Part shown: piece by piece, positions 8,363-17,892 of the stretch | How the letters are laid out: the number at the start of each line of letters is the position of its first letter | Position numbering within the stretch: position 1 is the stretch's first letter | Source: an uncultured Shewanella sp. | GTDB lineage: Bacteria > Pseudomonadota > Gammaproteobacteria > Enterobacterales > Shewanellaceae | Assembly (NCBI RefSeq): GCF_947501225.1 | Contig: NZ_CANMUW010000006.1 | Location: 124,001-188,000, forward strand | Reading direction: 5' to 3' | DNA length: 64,000 nucleotides | The notes under the pieces: model-generated | What the model was told of the DNA's origin: nothing | What the model saw: only the letters and a program-made list of their open reading frames with translations | Database searches by the model: none | Translations under genes and position numbers: made by a program

Positions 8363-8920
8363 TTAGGTCTCCGGATCTGAGTCTGTGATAACCGTGCCGT
8401 CGCGGGAGTCATAATAGATGGAGAGCGTCGGCAGCTCATTGAAAAAGTATCTGCACTGATCCGGGCTGATATAGGTCGCTCTATAGACAGAATCGGCCAC
8501 ATCGGCAGAGGTGGATACCTTAGGTGCATCGAGTAATACGGTGCGCCACACTGACATGCAGTCGTTGGTATTGTTAAGGCGTGGACTCGCCTCGAAAGGC
8601 GGGTAATTCTAAGCCGGCCAACCCCATAGGTTGATATCCAGTTGACCGCTACTGCCGGTATCATACACCTGAAGGTTATCGACCGGGCCTGAATGTCCCT
8701 TCGATGCCCACTTCACATTGGCCAGTTTTATGCCCGCGGCAAAGGCGCCACCTGTGCCCTCGACCGTCGATACTTGAGCGTCCAGCTTGATGTTCACAAA
8801 CTTAGGCAAGGCGATAACCGCCAGTAATCCCAGCACGATAATCACGATGACCAGCTCGATTAAGGTAAAGCCGGAGGCGCGTTGTGTTGCCGGGTAGTTG
8901 TTGCTCATTGTGTCATCCAT
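8363..8920 (-). pseudogene. Prepilin-like gene broken by an in-frame TAG
   Basis: This encodes a type IV pilin-like precursor with the class III signal SGFTLIELVIVIIVLGLLAV (cleavage before the Phe). It is a clear paralogue of the next gene upstream. Reading on past WGWPA meets a TAG at 8609-8611. The same frame then continues for another 80 or so codons with matching residues (NTNDCMSVW against NTDDCISVW, and a shared SDP near the end). The intact paralogue has Gln at the stop position, so a single C-to-T change in CAG explains it. Without suppression the product is a 99-103-residue truncated pilin. Likely start choices are the ATG at 8920 or at 8908. Confidence 0.82.
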
Positions 8921-9004
8921 GGAAGTGATTACCGGGAGAGCGATATAAGCTCAGCCTCTTTTTGGCGCATATGTTAGCTTTTATTTCAGTAAGTTAAAAC
9001 CACT

Positions 9005-9568
9005 TTAACTGTTGGGATCAGAGTCGATAGTGACACTGCCGTCGAGGGAGTTATAGGTGATGCTCAGATTGGTGTTGGCCGAGTAATCGTAGCGGCAGTT
9101 GTTCGAAAAGAGGTAGTTAGCCTTGTAGTCGGTGTCATCGCTGCTGCCGGCTGCAGATACGCTGGGCTCGTCGCCTTCGAAAATGGTTTCCCAGACAGAG
9201 ATACAATCATCTGTGTTGTCGAGTTTCGGTGAATCGCCTTCTGAATCTGCGATCCCCCAGTGCTGGGCAGGCCAGCCATTATCGTTAAAGTCCAACTCAC
9301 CCTCAGTCGCGGTACCGAAAACGGGAAGGTCATCGGCGGGGCCCGAGCCTACGCGGGTGGCCCAGACGGCTCTGGCCAGATTGATGCCCGACTTGAATGC
9401 TCCTCCCGTCCCCTTAACCGTGGATACATGGGCGTCCTGAGAGACATTGATAAACTTGGGCAGGGCGACGACAGAGAGTATTCCGAGTATAATGATCACC
9501 ACTACAAGCTCAATCAGAGTAAAGCCTTCTGTTTTTGCGATGGAAGAGGTGTGTGAGCCAGAATACAT
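9005..9568 (-). CDS. Prepilin-type pilin-like protein
   Basis: A 187-residue type IV pilin-like protein. It has a short leader ending EGFTLIELVVVIIILGILSV, cut by the prepilin peptidase before the Phe with Glu at +5, then a long N-terminal helix (ALPKFINVSQDAHVSTV). The C-terminal globular domain has two Cys (in DDCISVW and NNCRYDY) that could form the D-region disulfide. It resembles MSHA-type and minor pilins, but no assembly genes are near, so it is probably an orphan using a machine encoded elsewhere. The downstream gene is a degenerate paralogue. Confidence 0.85.
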   Translation of the reverse strand: MYSGSHTSSIAKTEGFTLIELVVVIIILGILSVVALPKFINVSQDAHVSTVKGTGGAFKSGINLARAVWATRVGSGPADDLPVFGTATEGELDFNDNGWPAQHWGIADSEGDSPKLDNTDDCISVWETIFEGDEPSVSAAGSSDDTDYKANYLFSNNCRYDYSANTNLSITYNSLDGSVTIDSDPNS

Positions 9569-9815
9569 ATGTGTGTGAAACCTTTGGTTATTTGATCCGG
9601 GTATAGTAACACTTTATAGCGCCGTATAATCTGAGCCGGGTCCATTATTTGTACTTATCTGTTATTAGCCTTGTTACAGCTCTTGTCATTGCTCCTGTAA
9701 TAATTGTGGTAGTAACAGACTCGTCTGTCGAATATACACGTCTGTTTTGGTGCGGGTTATTTGAGCCCTGTTATTTCAGGGATTGGCTAATTTAAAAATT
9801 GTTAATGAGGGGTAT

Positions 9816-10484
9816 ATGCTAGAGCATTCGAACTGGGGTTCATTTATTGAGGCTGAAAAGCAGCAGGACTACTACAACCAACTTCAGACATTTGTCTCTG
9901 CCGAGCGAGCCAGCGGTAAGGCTATTTTCCCCCCCAGGGATGAGGTGTTCAGCGCATTCGATCTTACGCCTTTAAACAGAGTCAGAGTCGTTATCATAGG
10001 TCAGGACCCCTACCATGGCCCGGACCAGGCCCATGGCCTCTGTTTCTCGGTTAAGCATGGTGTTAAGACGCCCCCCTCGTTGGTTAATATGTATAAGGAG
10101 CTCGCCGATGATATCGATGGGTTTGTTATTCCAAACCACGGGCATCTGTCGAGCTGGGCGGAGCAGGGGGTGTTGATGCTCAATACCGTGTTGACCGTAG
10201 AGCAGGGTAAGGCTCACTCACACGCAAAGTCGGGTTGGGAAACCTTTACCACCCATGCATTACAGTTACTGAACCAACAGGAGACACCGATAGTCTTCAT
10301 TCTGTGGGGCGCTCACGCCATTAAAAAGGGCAAGGTGATCACCGCACCTCAGCATCATGTGCTATCGGGCCCCCACCCCTCGCCGCTGTCCGCTTATCGG
10401 GGCTTCTTCGGTTGCAAACATTTCTCCAAAACCAATGCCTTGCTGACATCACTGGGGAGTGAGCCTATCATCTGGCAGGTGTGA
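9816..10484 (+). CDS. ung: Uracil-DNA glycosylase
   Basis: Family 1 uracil-DNA glycosylase, 222 residues from the ATG at 9816. It removes uracil from DNA to start base-excision repair in the cytoplasm. The water-activating motif GQDPYHGP puts the catalytic Asp at residue 64, as in E. coli Ung, and the C-terminal motif [13 protein letters not shown] carries the second catalytic His. An in-frame TTG at 9783 would add 11 residues. The ATG is preferred because GAGGGG lies just upstream at 9807-9812. The 3' end overlaps the converging lipoprotein gene by 17 bases. Confidence 0.96.
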   Translation: MLEHSNWGSFIEAEKQQDYYNQLQTFVSAERASGKAIFPPRDEVFSAFDLTPLNRVRVVIIGQDPYHGPDQAHGLCFSVKHGVKTPPSLVNMYKELADDIDGFVIPNHGHLSSWAEQGVLMLNTVLTVEQGKAHSHAKSGWETFTTHALQLLNQQETPIVFILWGAHAIKKGKVITAPQHHVLSGPHPSPLSAYRGFFGCKHFSKTNALLTSLGSEPIIWQV

Positions 10485-10953
10485 TTTTTACTAAGCGATA
10501 GCTGTCGGCAAGGGCGCCTGTGATGCGCTCTCCCGCCCTGTCCAGCATAAATAACTGATTCTCACCGACCAGAAACTGCTTGCCGGCCTCCTCGTCGGCA
10601 GCCTCCGGCTTCAGTGTGATCTTGCTGCCGCTCCGGTTCCACTCAAACCTTCCCTGCTCGATAAAGGGCTTATCGCTTTTGCCAAGGTAGACCGACTCCA
10701 GAATGTAACTGTTATCGCGTTTGAGGGTCAGCAGGGTCTTGATCCCCTCGCAGCTCGCACATGGGGTGATACCCGAATAGCTGCCATCCCAGTCGAGAGC
10801 ATTCTGGCTGTTATCCCCAAGGGGAAGCTGTGACGCCTGCGCTGGCTCTGTGCTGGTTTTTAGCTCCGGAACCTGTGTCGAACAGGCCGTAGCGCCTAAT
10901 GCCAGCAGTGCCAGAACAGCCAGCTTAGTGTGTGCAATACATTGAATTTTCAT
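10468..10953 (-). CDS. NlpE-like copper-resistance lipoprotein
   Basis: A 161-residue protein with a lipoprotein signal peptide ([11 protein letters not shown]; the Cys would be lipidated). A domain resembling the NlpE N-terminal domain follows: the start [17 protein letters not shown] has the conserved CxxC, and [16 protein letters not shown] and [12 protein letters not shown] follow. NlpE proteins in the outer membrane sense copper and surface stress through the Cpx pathway; whether this one signals is not known. The start at MKIQC is chosen because an upstream in-frame extension comes from the heptanucleotide array. It converges on, and overlaps, ung by 17 bases. Confidence 0.82.
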   Translation of the reverse strand: MKIQCIAHTKLAVLALLALGATACSTQVPELKTSTEPAQASQLPLGDNSQNALDWDGSYSGITPCASCEGIKTLLTLKRDNSYILESVYLGKSDKPFIEQGRFEWNRSGSKITLKPEAADEEAGKQFLVGENQLFMLDRAGERITGALADSYRLVKITPAR

Positions 10954-10985
10954 CCTATTCCTTATCTTTTTAGATCTCGCTATGG

Positions 10986-11037
10986 TTCCTCGCAACTCGC
11001 AACTCGCAACTCGCAACTAGAACCTGGAACCTAGAAC
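10986..11037. repeat. Heptanucleotide array overlapping the 3' end of fau
   Basis: Four copies of CTCGCAA are followed by CTAGAAC, CTGGAAC, CTAGAAC and TTC. The period-7 run reaches into the last codons of the cyclo-ligase gene, so the array supplies its TAG stop codon (11031-11033). Confidence 0.85.
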
Positions 11038-11642
11038 TTCAGCACCCGTGTCGGTGTGACTATCACAGGCAGGGGCACATCCCAGTGCTCGCTGTCGAGC
11101 GAGTCAACCTGCTGGCAATCATGGGCAAAACCTATGGGATAAGGTTTACCTGTTTTGTGCCAATTGGCCAGGGTTCTGTCATAGAAGCCGCCACCCATCC
11201 CCATTCTGGCGCCGGTGTTGTCGAACGCCACTAAGGGGGTGACAACGGCGTCGAGCTCATGAGGTAATATCATTCTGGTGATATCTAATATCGGTTCGCG
11301 GATCTTGAGCACGTTTTCTACGAGCGTCGTCTCGGGTGTGTAGGCGAAGAAGAGCAGATTGCCTCTACAGAAAGGGTGAAGCCGCGGCAGATAGAGATTA
11401 ACCCCTGCATCCCAAAGCGCCTGTATCAGGGGAGCTGTATCCAGCTCACCATCATTGGTCAGGTAGAGGGCAACATGACGCGCACCTCTGGTTTGCACCT
11501 GTTGCAGTAGACGCTGGCTGGCACTGGAAGCAAACAGGCGTTGCTGAGGCTCACTGATACTGCGCCGGGCTTTGCGCACACTTTGCCTTATCTGTTGTCG
11601 CGCTTGCTTAATCTGATCGCTGCATTGGTATCGAGTTTTCAC
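11031..11642 (-). CDS. fau: 5-formyltetrahydrofolate cyclo-ligase
   Basis: A 203-residue enzyme (YgfA/Fau family) that uses ATP to convert 5-formyl-THF to 5,10-methenyl-THF in the cytoplasm. The signature GARMGMGGGFYDRTL lies in the C-terminal half, with the N-terminal Arg/Lys-rich helix typical of the family. In E. coli the gene follows zapA and the 6S RNA gene. Here the same order is kept, but a three-gene operon of about 6 kb lies between the 6S gene and fau. The gcvTHP operon, which feeds one-carbon units to the same folate pool, lies about 11 kb away. Confidence 0.93.
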   Translation of the reverse strand: MKTRYQCSDQIKQARQQIRQSVRKARRSISEPQQRLFASSASQRLLQQVQTRGARHVALYLTNDGELDTAPLIQALWDAGVNLYLPRLHPFCRGNLLFFAYTPETTLVENVLKIREPILDITRMILPHELDAVVTPLVAFDNTGARMGMGGGFYDRTLANWHKTGKPYPIGFAHDCQQVDSLDSEHWDVPLPVIVTPTRVLKF

Positions 11643-11724
11643 ATCTCCTCCTAGGTTGCGCTCAGTGTATACTGGCTAAGTTACGGCTGGCAAGGCGGGC
11701 TGAATGTGTGCAACCAGGCATAAA

Positions 11725-11774
11725 AAAACGGGTTAAGGGGTTAGCGTGCTGGTGCAAAACCCTCAACCCGTTTT
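11725..11774 (-). terminator. Rho-independent terminator of the fau-proximal membrane operon
   Basis: AAAACGGGTTAAGGG pairs with CCCTCAACCCGTTTT with a single G-T wobble. The A run on the plus strand gives a U run for minus-strand transcripts. It lies between the last operon gene (stop at 11792) and fau. Confidence 0.82.
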
Positions 11775-11791
11775 ATTAACGCGTGTATGTT

Positions 11792-13681
11792 TTAGTCCAT
11801 CTTCATCGATTTCATCAGTACAGCACTGTTGTAATCGGCAACCGCCGTTTTTGACTTTAACCAGAAGCTGCGTCGGGTCAAGCTGTAGCTAAACAGCAAC
11901 GACAGTAGCGCAATCTCAAGGATATTGGCCCCGATGAACTGCATCGCTGGGTTGAGAACATGGCCTAAACCTTCGATATAGTTTTTCGCCTCGGGCAGTA
12001 TCCCCATGGATTGATCCAGTGTCATCATCACTATCTGTAGCCCCAAGTAAACAGCGGCTGCGGCAATTAAGCCTAGGGGTTTTAGGTACCACTTTTTAGG
12101 CTTAGCAAAGCCCCAAGGCAGTAGATAAAAACAGAGGAACACCGAGCCCCCGACGAGGGCGTGGCCCAACGCCGTTGAGCTCTGTAGCAGATGCTGCACG
12201 TTGAAGTAGAGGCTAAACAGCACGTGGGGAAGCAGGAAGGTCGCCAATAGCGCTATCAGCATGTAGAGCTTGTTGTTGAGTCGGCGCCAACTAAGCCGCT
12301 TAACCCCTTGATAGCAGAGGTAATGTAGGCCGAGCAACATCGGGTAGTTGGCGAGTGCAGGCAGACCGAATAGGCCAAATTCTAAGGTGAGCAGTGCCCA
12401 GAAGAAGTGGGGATAACGCATCAAGCCCATGCGCTCGTCGGTCATCTCGGCAAACTGTGGGAACGCCAGCGCGATCAGCAGGCTGAGCATGAAAAACAGG
12501 AAGCCAAACTTCATCAATGCAGCCAGCATCTTGGGAACAATCCCTTTGACACTCTTTTTCTTCAGCTGGGTGACTAAGGTATCGTAGTTGGTCATCACGG
12601 CGTTTTTAATCTCGCTTGAGACCCAGTTTTCTTTGAGCAGCGCCGACGCGCTGTTATTGGTTTGGCTGACAATAATACTGTTGATGGCTGGCGTGGCTAG
12701 GGCCTGGGTATCATCATCCTTGTTACCCGCGCCGAGTCGCTTAGCTACGCTCCAGACGGCTGGGTCATACACACCGCCACCATCATGGGTTTGGTTATGT
12801 TTACCAGCGAAACAGAGGTGGGTGTTAACTTTATCCAGTGTGGCAGTGTATTGTAGGGTCTGCAGGGTGGCGCTAAAGGCATAAACAAAGGTACAACCTT
12901 CAAGATCACCTTTGACATCCTGTTCGGTCACGTTCTCGACTTCATTGATGATATTCAGGCCTTCGTTCTTAACAAAGTCCTGGGTCCAGCTATGGTAGTC
13001 GTTGCTATCGAATTGCCAGCGGGTTGCGCGCGTGGCATCACCGTCGATGGTATAGCTGTAGTAGAGGTAGCCGCCGCCCTTACAGGTTGAACAGATACGA
13101 TAGCCACTGCCGCTGCAGCTGGAACAGGTTTGATCGCCACTGCCCCAGCATGAGGAGCAGGATTCGGTGGTGTAGACGGTTCGTTGGGTATAGCTGTCAT
13201 ATTTCGACACCTCTTTTCGCCCACGGCCATAACAGGAGTTACAGTCGGTTTTGCCTCGTCCACTGCAGCTGTGGCAGGTATTTTGGCCTGAACCATAGCA
13301 GGTATCACAGGTTTCACTTCCCACATAGCGGTCGGGAGCCGAACCGAGATCTTGGCTTCGCAGTAGGAACTTTTGCCGAATGTCATCATCGAGCATCTTT
13401 TTAAAGCGGGCGTTAAACAGTGAGTCTCGTCCACTGACGTACTCTTTAGCCGCATCATGGGCTGCACTGTTGGCTTGAGAGCGGCTGCCACAGTTCACGC
13501 CCGATGGGTTATAGGCGCCGTGGGAGTGTGCGCCAACGCCAATCTCGATGCGCCAGCCAAAGGTGAAGCTTAATTGAGGCGACTTGCTCTGCTCATCACT
13601 TAATACAACCGGCACATCTACGCCAGTGAGTTTCTTGCCATTCTTGCGAACAAAGCTCTGAAAATGTTCTAATTTATTCAA
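11792..13681 (-). CDS. Membrane protein with DnaJ-type CxxCxGxG zinc fingers
   Basis: A 629-residue protein of unrecognised family, last gene of a three-gene operon. After an N-terminal region of about 120 residues come six CxxCxGxG-type repeats (CDTCYGSG, CHSCSGRG, CNSCYGRG, CSSCWGSG, CSSCSGSG, CSTCKGGG), spanning about residues 127-220. These resemble the zinc-binding region of DnaJ but come without a J domain. A soluble region follows, then about six hydrophobic segments from near residue 395 to 610. The layout suggests a cytoplasmic zinc-finger platform tethered to the inner membrane. It begins 17 bases after the preceding gene. Function is unknown; a role in folding or assembly of its operon partners is only a guess. 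Confidence 0.85.
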   Translation of the reverse strand: MNKLEHFQSFVRKNGKKLTGVDVPVVLSDEQSKSPQLSFTFGWRIEIGVGAHSHGAYNPSGVNCGSRSQANSAAHDAAKEYVSGRDSLFNARFKKMLDDDIRQKFLLRSQDLGSAPDRYVGSETCDTCYGSGQNTCHSCSGRGKTDCNSCYGRGRKEVSKYDSYTQRTVYTTESCSSCWGSGDQTCSSCSGSGYRICSTCKGGGYLYYSYTIDGDATRATRWQFDSNDYHSWTQDFVKNEGLNIINEVENVTEQDVKGDLEGCTFVYAFSATLQTLQYTATLDKVNTHLCFAGKHNQTHDGGGVYDPAVWSVAKRLGAGNKDDDTQALATPAINSIIVSQTNNSASALLKENWVSSEIKNAVMTNYDTLVTQLKKKSVKGIVPKMLAALMKFGFLFFMLSLLIALAFPQFAEMTDERMGLMRYPHFFWALLTLEFGLFGLPALANYPMLLGLHYLCYQGVKRLSWRRLNNKLYMLIALLATFLLPHVLFSLYFNVQHLLQSSTALGHALVGGSVFLCFYLLPWGFAKPKKWYLKPLGLIAAAAVYLGLQIVMMTLDQSMGILPEAKNYIEGLGHVLNPAMQFIGANILEIALLSLLFSYSLTRRSFWLKSKTAVADYNSAVLMKSMKMD

Positions 13682-13698
13682 GTTATCTTCCTATTCCA

Positions 13699-16158
13699 CT
13701 ATAACTTTATTAAAAACTGAGTGTTATCTTCACTCAGGTAGACATCCTGTCTGACACTGGCGTGACCCGGTGCGTTGACCTTTATATCGTAGCGGCCTGC
13801 GGGTAAGCGCATTCCAGCACGGTATTTGGGCTTGATATTCATCACTGCTATGGTGGCATTGGCCACGTTGGTGTTGATGGTTAATGGCAGCAGTAGCTTC
13901 TTCGGTGTCTTTTGCTCCGCCTTAGGGGCTGTGTGCTCCGGCATCAGCGCAAGATCGAAACGGTTCAACGGTGCGCTAATGGCATGGAAACCGCTGGTGA
14001 TCTTTAGCTGCTGGTCAATCGCCGCGCCGATGGGCTGCACTAGTGGCTGGGTGGTGAGCAGCCAACGCAAGGCAAAGGAGATTACGGCGGAATCGTTCTT
14101 CTCCATCTGTTCAAAGAAGTAGTTGGTTGCCGAATCCTTCATGGTGTAGTGGTTGCCTCCCAAGGACATCGGCACCACAAAGATAGCGGCAATCAACACT
14201 GCGGTGGTGGCCGGCTTTATCCAGCCTTTGCTCGTTACTGCTGTGGTAGTGCTGGCGCGTTTGGCTTGCACCAATTCAACCGCCTTAATCGGTAACTTCA
14301 GCACTGTGAGCAGCACCAGCGCCAAGCTGATCGACATCGAGATCGGCGGAATAATGGTGGCTCTAAGTGCCGATTTCCCCGCATGTTCGAATGCGCCGCC
14401 ATCGGCAAACTCCACCTTTTGCGCCTCTAGCACATTGAGGTATTCGGTGGTTTTACGCTGAATATTGGGTTCAATGATCTGTTGTTTAAATTGACGGTTA
14501 TTCCAGTCGGCCAAGGTAGGCTTCACATACAGCTCCTTCATCTTAGCCTTAATACGCTGCTGCACATCACTGTGGCGCTGGAACTGAGCCCAGCTGAGGT
14601 TAGGTGCCATATTGAGCCCTTTTTTGGCGATACCACTGCGCCATTGGGCATCGGCTTGTTGGCGAACCTTTTTCGCCACCGCTTGGTCAAAGCTGGATCT
14701 GTTTGTGATAGACCAATTTGCAGGCAGGTTGAGCCCCTTTTGCTTCAGCTTTTTATTAACCTTAACACTGGTTAGCTCATGGACGCGGAAACGATGAATC
14801 GAGTCGATTCCAAGCGGGTAGCCACCGGACTCTTTGATAAACTCTGGCTCCATCTTCACCATCAACACCCGTTTGTAGTGGTTGACATCGTCGGTGAACA
14901 CCATGCGATGGTCTTTAAAGCCGGCATCACCACCGGTCACAGCATCGGCCGCCTGCATGGCGGTAAACAGGCCTAGGGTCATCACGCCGGCAATCAGTGA
15001 ATTACCAATATTTTCAGTGGTAGAGATCTCTTCACGGATCAACCAGTCATTGGGTGGAATGTAGGGGATGCTGTACTTGGCGATCTCGCGGTCATAGCCC
15101 TGCTGCAGCCGCTCAAAGCAGCGGTCGCGGCTCGCTCCTGGCTTTCGGTCTGCGCATTTGTTGCGTCGCTCGAAGTAGTCCACCAGTTTAGGTGCCAGCT
15201 TTTGCGCCCGGCTCTCTACCCGCGCCTCATAGGCTTTAACACCGCTTTGGTACTGCTGCCAGCCCTGCTTCACCTGATTTTGGGTCTCTAACCAATGCTC
15301 GTCTGCACGCGCTGGGGCACTGGCGAGTGCATCATTGTATTTCGCCGAGCTTTTATGGTACTCAGTGTAGTGCTGCCGCAGTTGTTGGCGAAACTGGTCA
15401 TAATCTTGGTAGTGGCTGTCGAAGCTGGACATGGCGCGGTCTCGGACAAATTTTTCCATGATCATCCGCTTCTTCTGCTTAATGTCGCTCACCAGCTTGT
15501 CATCGGCGTAGACCAAGCCACCAAAGACCGAGAGAAAGGTTTTCTCGGTGGCGCTGTGGGCCTTGCTCGGATCGTATTCGATCCCCTCAAACTGGATCGA
15601 TTTTTCGATAAGAGCACTGCGTAATACCTGCGATAGGTAGGCTTGTTGGCGCTCCTCACTGCTGGAGGCATCGATAATAAAATGATCCACCAACCACTTC
15701 TGGCCGAAAAAGACCGCGGGCCATACAAGTACGGCGATAAGGGTAAAGTAACCCACTGCGCGTCCAACATGGGCCACCTGTTTCCCCTTCAGTAGCAGGT
15801 CGGCCAGCAGTAGGGTGACACCAATACCACTGATGGTTCGGCCAAACAGCTCCACCGCACGCAGATCCTCCTCACTGGAGTTGCGTCCTCCAGCAACTTC
15901 GGTCAGCGCGGCATTAAATACCGCTTCGGGAAACAGGTACACCACCGAGCAGATGAACATGGTCAACATCCACCAAAACGGCTTACCTGTGATCGCAATT
16001 TGTGTGTCACGTTGCTTCTGTTTCGCTTGCTTTGCCGCTTGGCTGCGCTGTTGCTTCTGCTCTTTTTGCAGTGCTTTATTGGCACTGGCTAGCTTCTGTT
16101 GCGTGGGGTCATCATTGAGCAGTTGGGTGGCAAATGGGCTCTGTTTGTTATCGTTCAT
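13699..16158 (-). CDS. Large membrane protein with C-terminal PEGA-like domain, function unknown
   Basis: An 819-residue protein. A Gln/Lys-rich N-terminal cytoplasmic segment (about residues 15-52) is followed by about three membrane helices up to residue 165. A long, charged, helix-rich soluble region follows, then two more hydrophobic segments at about 615-675. The C-terminal 65 residues (LPLTINTNVANATIAVMN...LPAGRYDIKVNAPGHA) look like a PEGA domain, a surface or periplasmic beta-sandwich. Its start codon lies inside the end of the upstream GDPD gene (11-base overlap), so the two are probably translationally coupled. I do not recognise the central region. A coding strand free of stops, and tight spacing on both sides, make it a real gene. 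Confidence 0.85.
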   Translation of the reverse strand: MNDNKQSPFATQLLNDDPTQQKLASANKALQKEQKQQRSQAAKQAKQKQRDTQIAITGKPFWWMLTMFICSVVYLFPEAVFNAALTEVAGGRNSSEEDLRAVELFGRTISGIGVTLLLADLLLKGKQVAHVGRAVGYFTLIAVLVWPAVFFGQKWLVDHFIIDASSSEERQQAYLSQVLRSALIEKSIQFEGIEYDPSKAHSATEKTFLSVFGGLVYADDKLVSDIKQKKRMIMEKFVRDRAMSSFDSHYQDYDQFRQQLRQHYTEYHKSSAKYNDALASAPARADEHWLETQNQVKQGWQQYQSGVKAYEARVESRAQKLAPKLVDYFERRNKCADRKPGASRDRCFERLQQGYDREIAKYSIPYIPPNDWLIREEISTTENIGNSLIAGVMTLGLFTAMQAADAVTGGDAGFKDHRMVFTDDVNHYKRVLMVKMEPEFIKESGGYPLGIDSIHRFRVHELTSVKVNKKLKQKGLNLPANWSITNRSSFDQAVAKKVRQQADAQWRSGIAKKGLNMAPNLSWAQFQRHSDVQQRIKAKMKELYVKPTLADWNNRQFKQQIIEPNIQRKTTEYLNVLEAQKVEFADGGAFEHAGKSALRATIIPPISMSISLALVLLTVLKLPIKAVELVQAKRASTTTAVTSKGWIKPATTAVLIAAIFVVPMSLGGNHYTMKDSATNYFFEQMEKNDSAVISFALRWLLTTQPLVQPIGAAIDQQLKITSGFHAISAPLNRFDLALMPEHTAPKAEQKTPKKLLLPLTINTNVANATIAVMNIKPKYRAGMRLPAGRYDIKVNAPGHASVRQDVYLSEDNTQFLIKL

Positions 16159-17611
16159 CTTTGTTACTTGGCAGCGTTAAAATAATGGTGTTAGTGGAGC
16201 GTGTCTCGATGGTCTCATCGACAATGGTTGGAAACATGGGGGTCGCGGTGGTTTTGGCCTTAGGGGTCTCCACGACTGTGGTTTGTCTGGCGTTGATCGC
16301 TTTTAGTCCTGAGTTCAGTGAGATGTAATAGCCCTCGTGTTGATAGCCAAGCATCTGCTGAAACTGATCAAAGTCTGCGTCGGCGGGCAGCGCTTCAATA
16401 TAGCGGCCAACTGCTGACAGCGCGTGATAATTTCCTTTAGGTTTGGCTGGGCTAAACAGTTGCTGGCAGATCTTAAAGGGAGTGGCATCAACGATGGCGC
16501 CATGGGGCAGGCTTGCGCGTGATAGTCGTAGTAGCTGTGACTGATGGTACTCACTGCCGTTGATGGAGTAGGTGTAGGTCTTCATGCCAAAATCCTCGGC
16601 ATAACGCTTCACCTTTTTGTGCTGCATATAGCTGCGAATATCCAGATGCAATCCGCTGTTGCGTCCCAGCTTACGCACAAGATTGGTAACCCCCTTGCTG
16701 GAGGCGTAGTTCTTATAACGGGAACGGTAACGTTTGGTGCCATATTTACCGACAAACTCCAGTTTGTTCTGGTTATCGAGGTAGTAGGCATCGTTTTTTA
16801 CGCCACGACGCAGATCTCGCTGCAACAGCTCAACACTTGTGGGATGGGCGCCCTGAACAAAACCAAGGTAGGTGGTCGGGTTGATGCCGCGCAGCTTTTC
16901 AAGGGTATCGAGATCGGCGCTAGAGTAGTAGAAGTGTCCTTGGCCCACCAGTTGCCGCAGCATGTTGTCCAGCTCGACCAGCTTCTGGCCATAGGTATCT
17001 GACTTGATCTCGACATTGAGCTTCTGTCCTGGGCTGCGATAGGCGACAAAGGTTTGGAACGCTTCATAGGCGGTGATGGGACGAATATCCAGCAGGTCGT
17101 GGCTTTGCTTATTGCGTAGTTTCAGTTGAGCAAACTGGTTTAGCTTCATCTTCTCAACTTTATAACGTTGGCCGGTATAGTGTACCGTTGCGCGGCCGGT
17201 ATATTTATCGTGATGGTTGACCCAGGTGCCATCTTTTAGCAGCATCACATCGATCTCGACACTGTTGTAGTTATCGTTGAGCGCCGCTGCGATGGCTAGA
17301 TTGCTGCTTTCTGGTTGGCGGTAATCGCCGCGGTGAGCCGCAATATCGATGGGACATTGGCGGGTTGACTGCATCTTGATGTTGCCGTTTTGATTCAAAT
17401 AGAGGTTTCTGTCCCCCAGTGCCAGTTGAATATCGACAATATCATCACCAGTGATTTTAACATCGGCAGGATAGTGGCTTAACACTGCAGGTATCTTGGT
17501 GATTTGTGCTTTACTGTCAGGTTCTGGGGTGGATTTACAACCAGAAATAAGGGTGAGAATAGTGAAAACGAGTAGCGGTAGCTGATATGACTTCCATGTT
17601 AAACTTGTCAT
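16148..17611 (-). CDS. Glycerophosphodiester phosphodiesterase-like lipoprotein
   Basis: First gene of the three-gene operon, 487 residues from MTSLTWKS; AGGA lies just before this ATG, which favours it over one five codons upstream. The signal peptide ends in the lipobox LISGC, so the protein should be lipid-anchored. The GDPD/PLC-like TIM-barrel begins with AAHRGDYRQPESSNLAIAAAL and has EIDVMLLKDG and NHHDKYTGR, the catalytic His/Glu/Asp pattern of glycerophosphodiester phosphodiesterases. Further elements are LNVEIKSD and a final KTYTYSING. A C-terminal extension of about 110 residues is not part of the usual 250-300-residue domain. Substrate is unknown; deacylated phospholipids or a lipid-linked polymer are possibilities. 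Confidence 0.85.
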   Translation of the reverse strand: MTSLTWKSYQLPLLVFTILTLISGCKSTPEPDSKAQITKIPAVLSHYPADVKITGDDIVDIQLALGDRNLYLNQNGNIKMQSTRQCPIDIAAHRGDYRQPESSNLAIAAALNDNYNSVEIDVMLLKDGTWVNHHDKYTGRATVHYTGQRYKVEKMKLNQFAQLKLRNKQSHDLLDIRPITAYEAFQTFVAYRSPGQKLNVEIKSDTYGQKLVELDNMLRQLVGQGHFYYSSADLDTLEKLRGINPTTYLGFVQGAHPTSVELLQRDLRRGVKNDAYYLDNQNKLEFVGKYGTKRYRSRYKNYASSKGVTNLVRKLGRNSGLHLDIRSYMQHKKVKRYAEDFGMKTYTYSINGSEYHQSQLLRLSRASLPHGAIVDATPFKICQQLFSPAKPKGNYHALSAVGRYIEALPADADFDQFQQMLGYQHEGYYISLNSGLKAINARQTTVVETPKAKTTATPMFPTIVDETIETRSTNTIILTLPSNKDER

Positions 17612-17851
17612 GTATCCTGATTGCAAGTTGTTAATTGTAAGGGGTTTATACTGGATTGGATCATAAACTGCAACCGTTTAAGTTAGGGGGTTGTCAATTT
17701 TTTGACCTCAAAGGTGAAACGCTTGTAAATTAGTTAGTTGGTCGCTTGAAAAGTCACCAGCAATGCTGTGATTGGTGCCAAAATGCGCACCGCAGTCTAT
17801 TCATCTCAGCTACTTCTGTCTGCTAGCAGTATTGGCGAGGATCATCTGGTA

Positions 17852-17887
17852 CAAAAAAGCCACTGCTGTAATTAACAGTGGCTTTCT
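17852..17887 (-). terminator. Terminator after second partial 6S copy
   Basis: An A run plus GCCACTGCTG and CAGTGGC gives a stem and U run on the minus strand. The sequence is nearly identical to the true 6S terminator at 18170-18206, including the flanking TTCTTATTTGGAATG, so it was duplicated together with the 6S tail. Confidence 0.8.
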
Positions 17888-17892
17888 TATTT

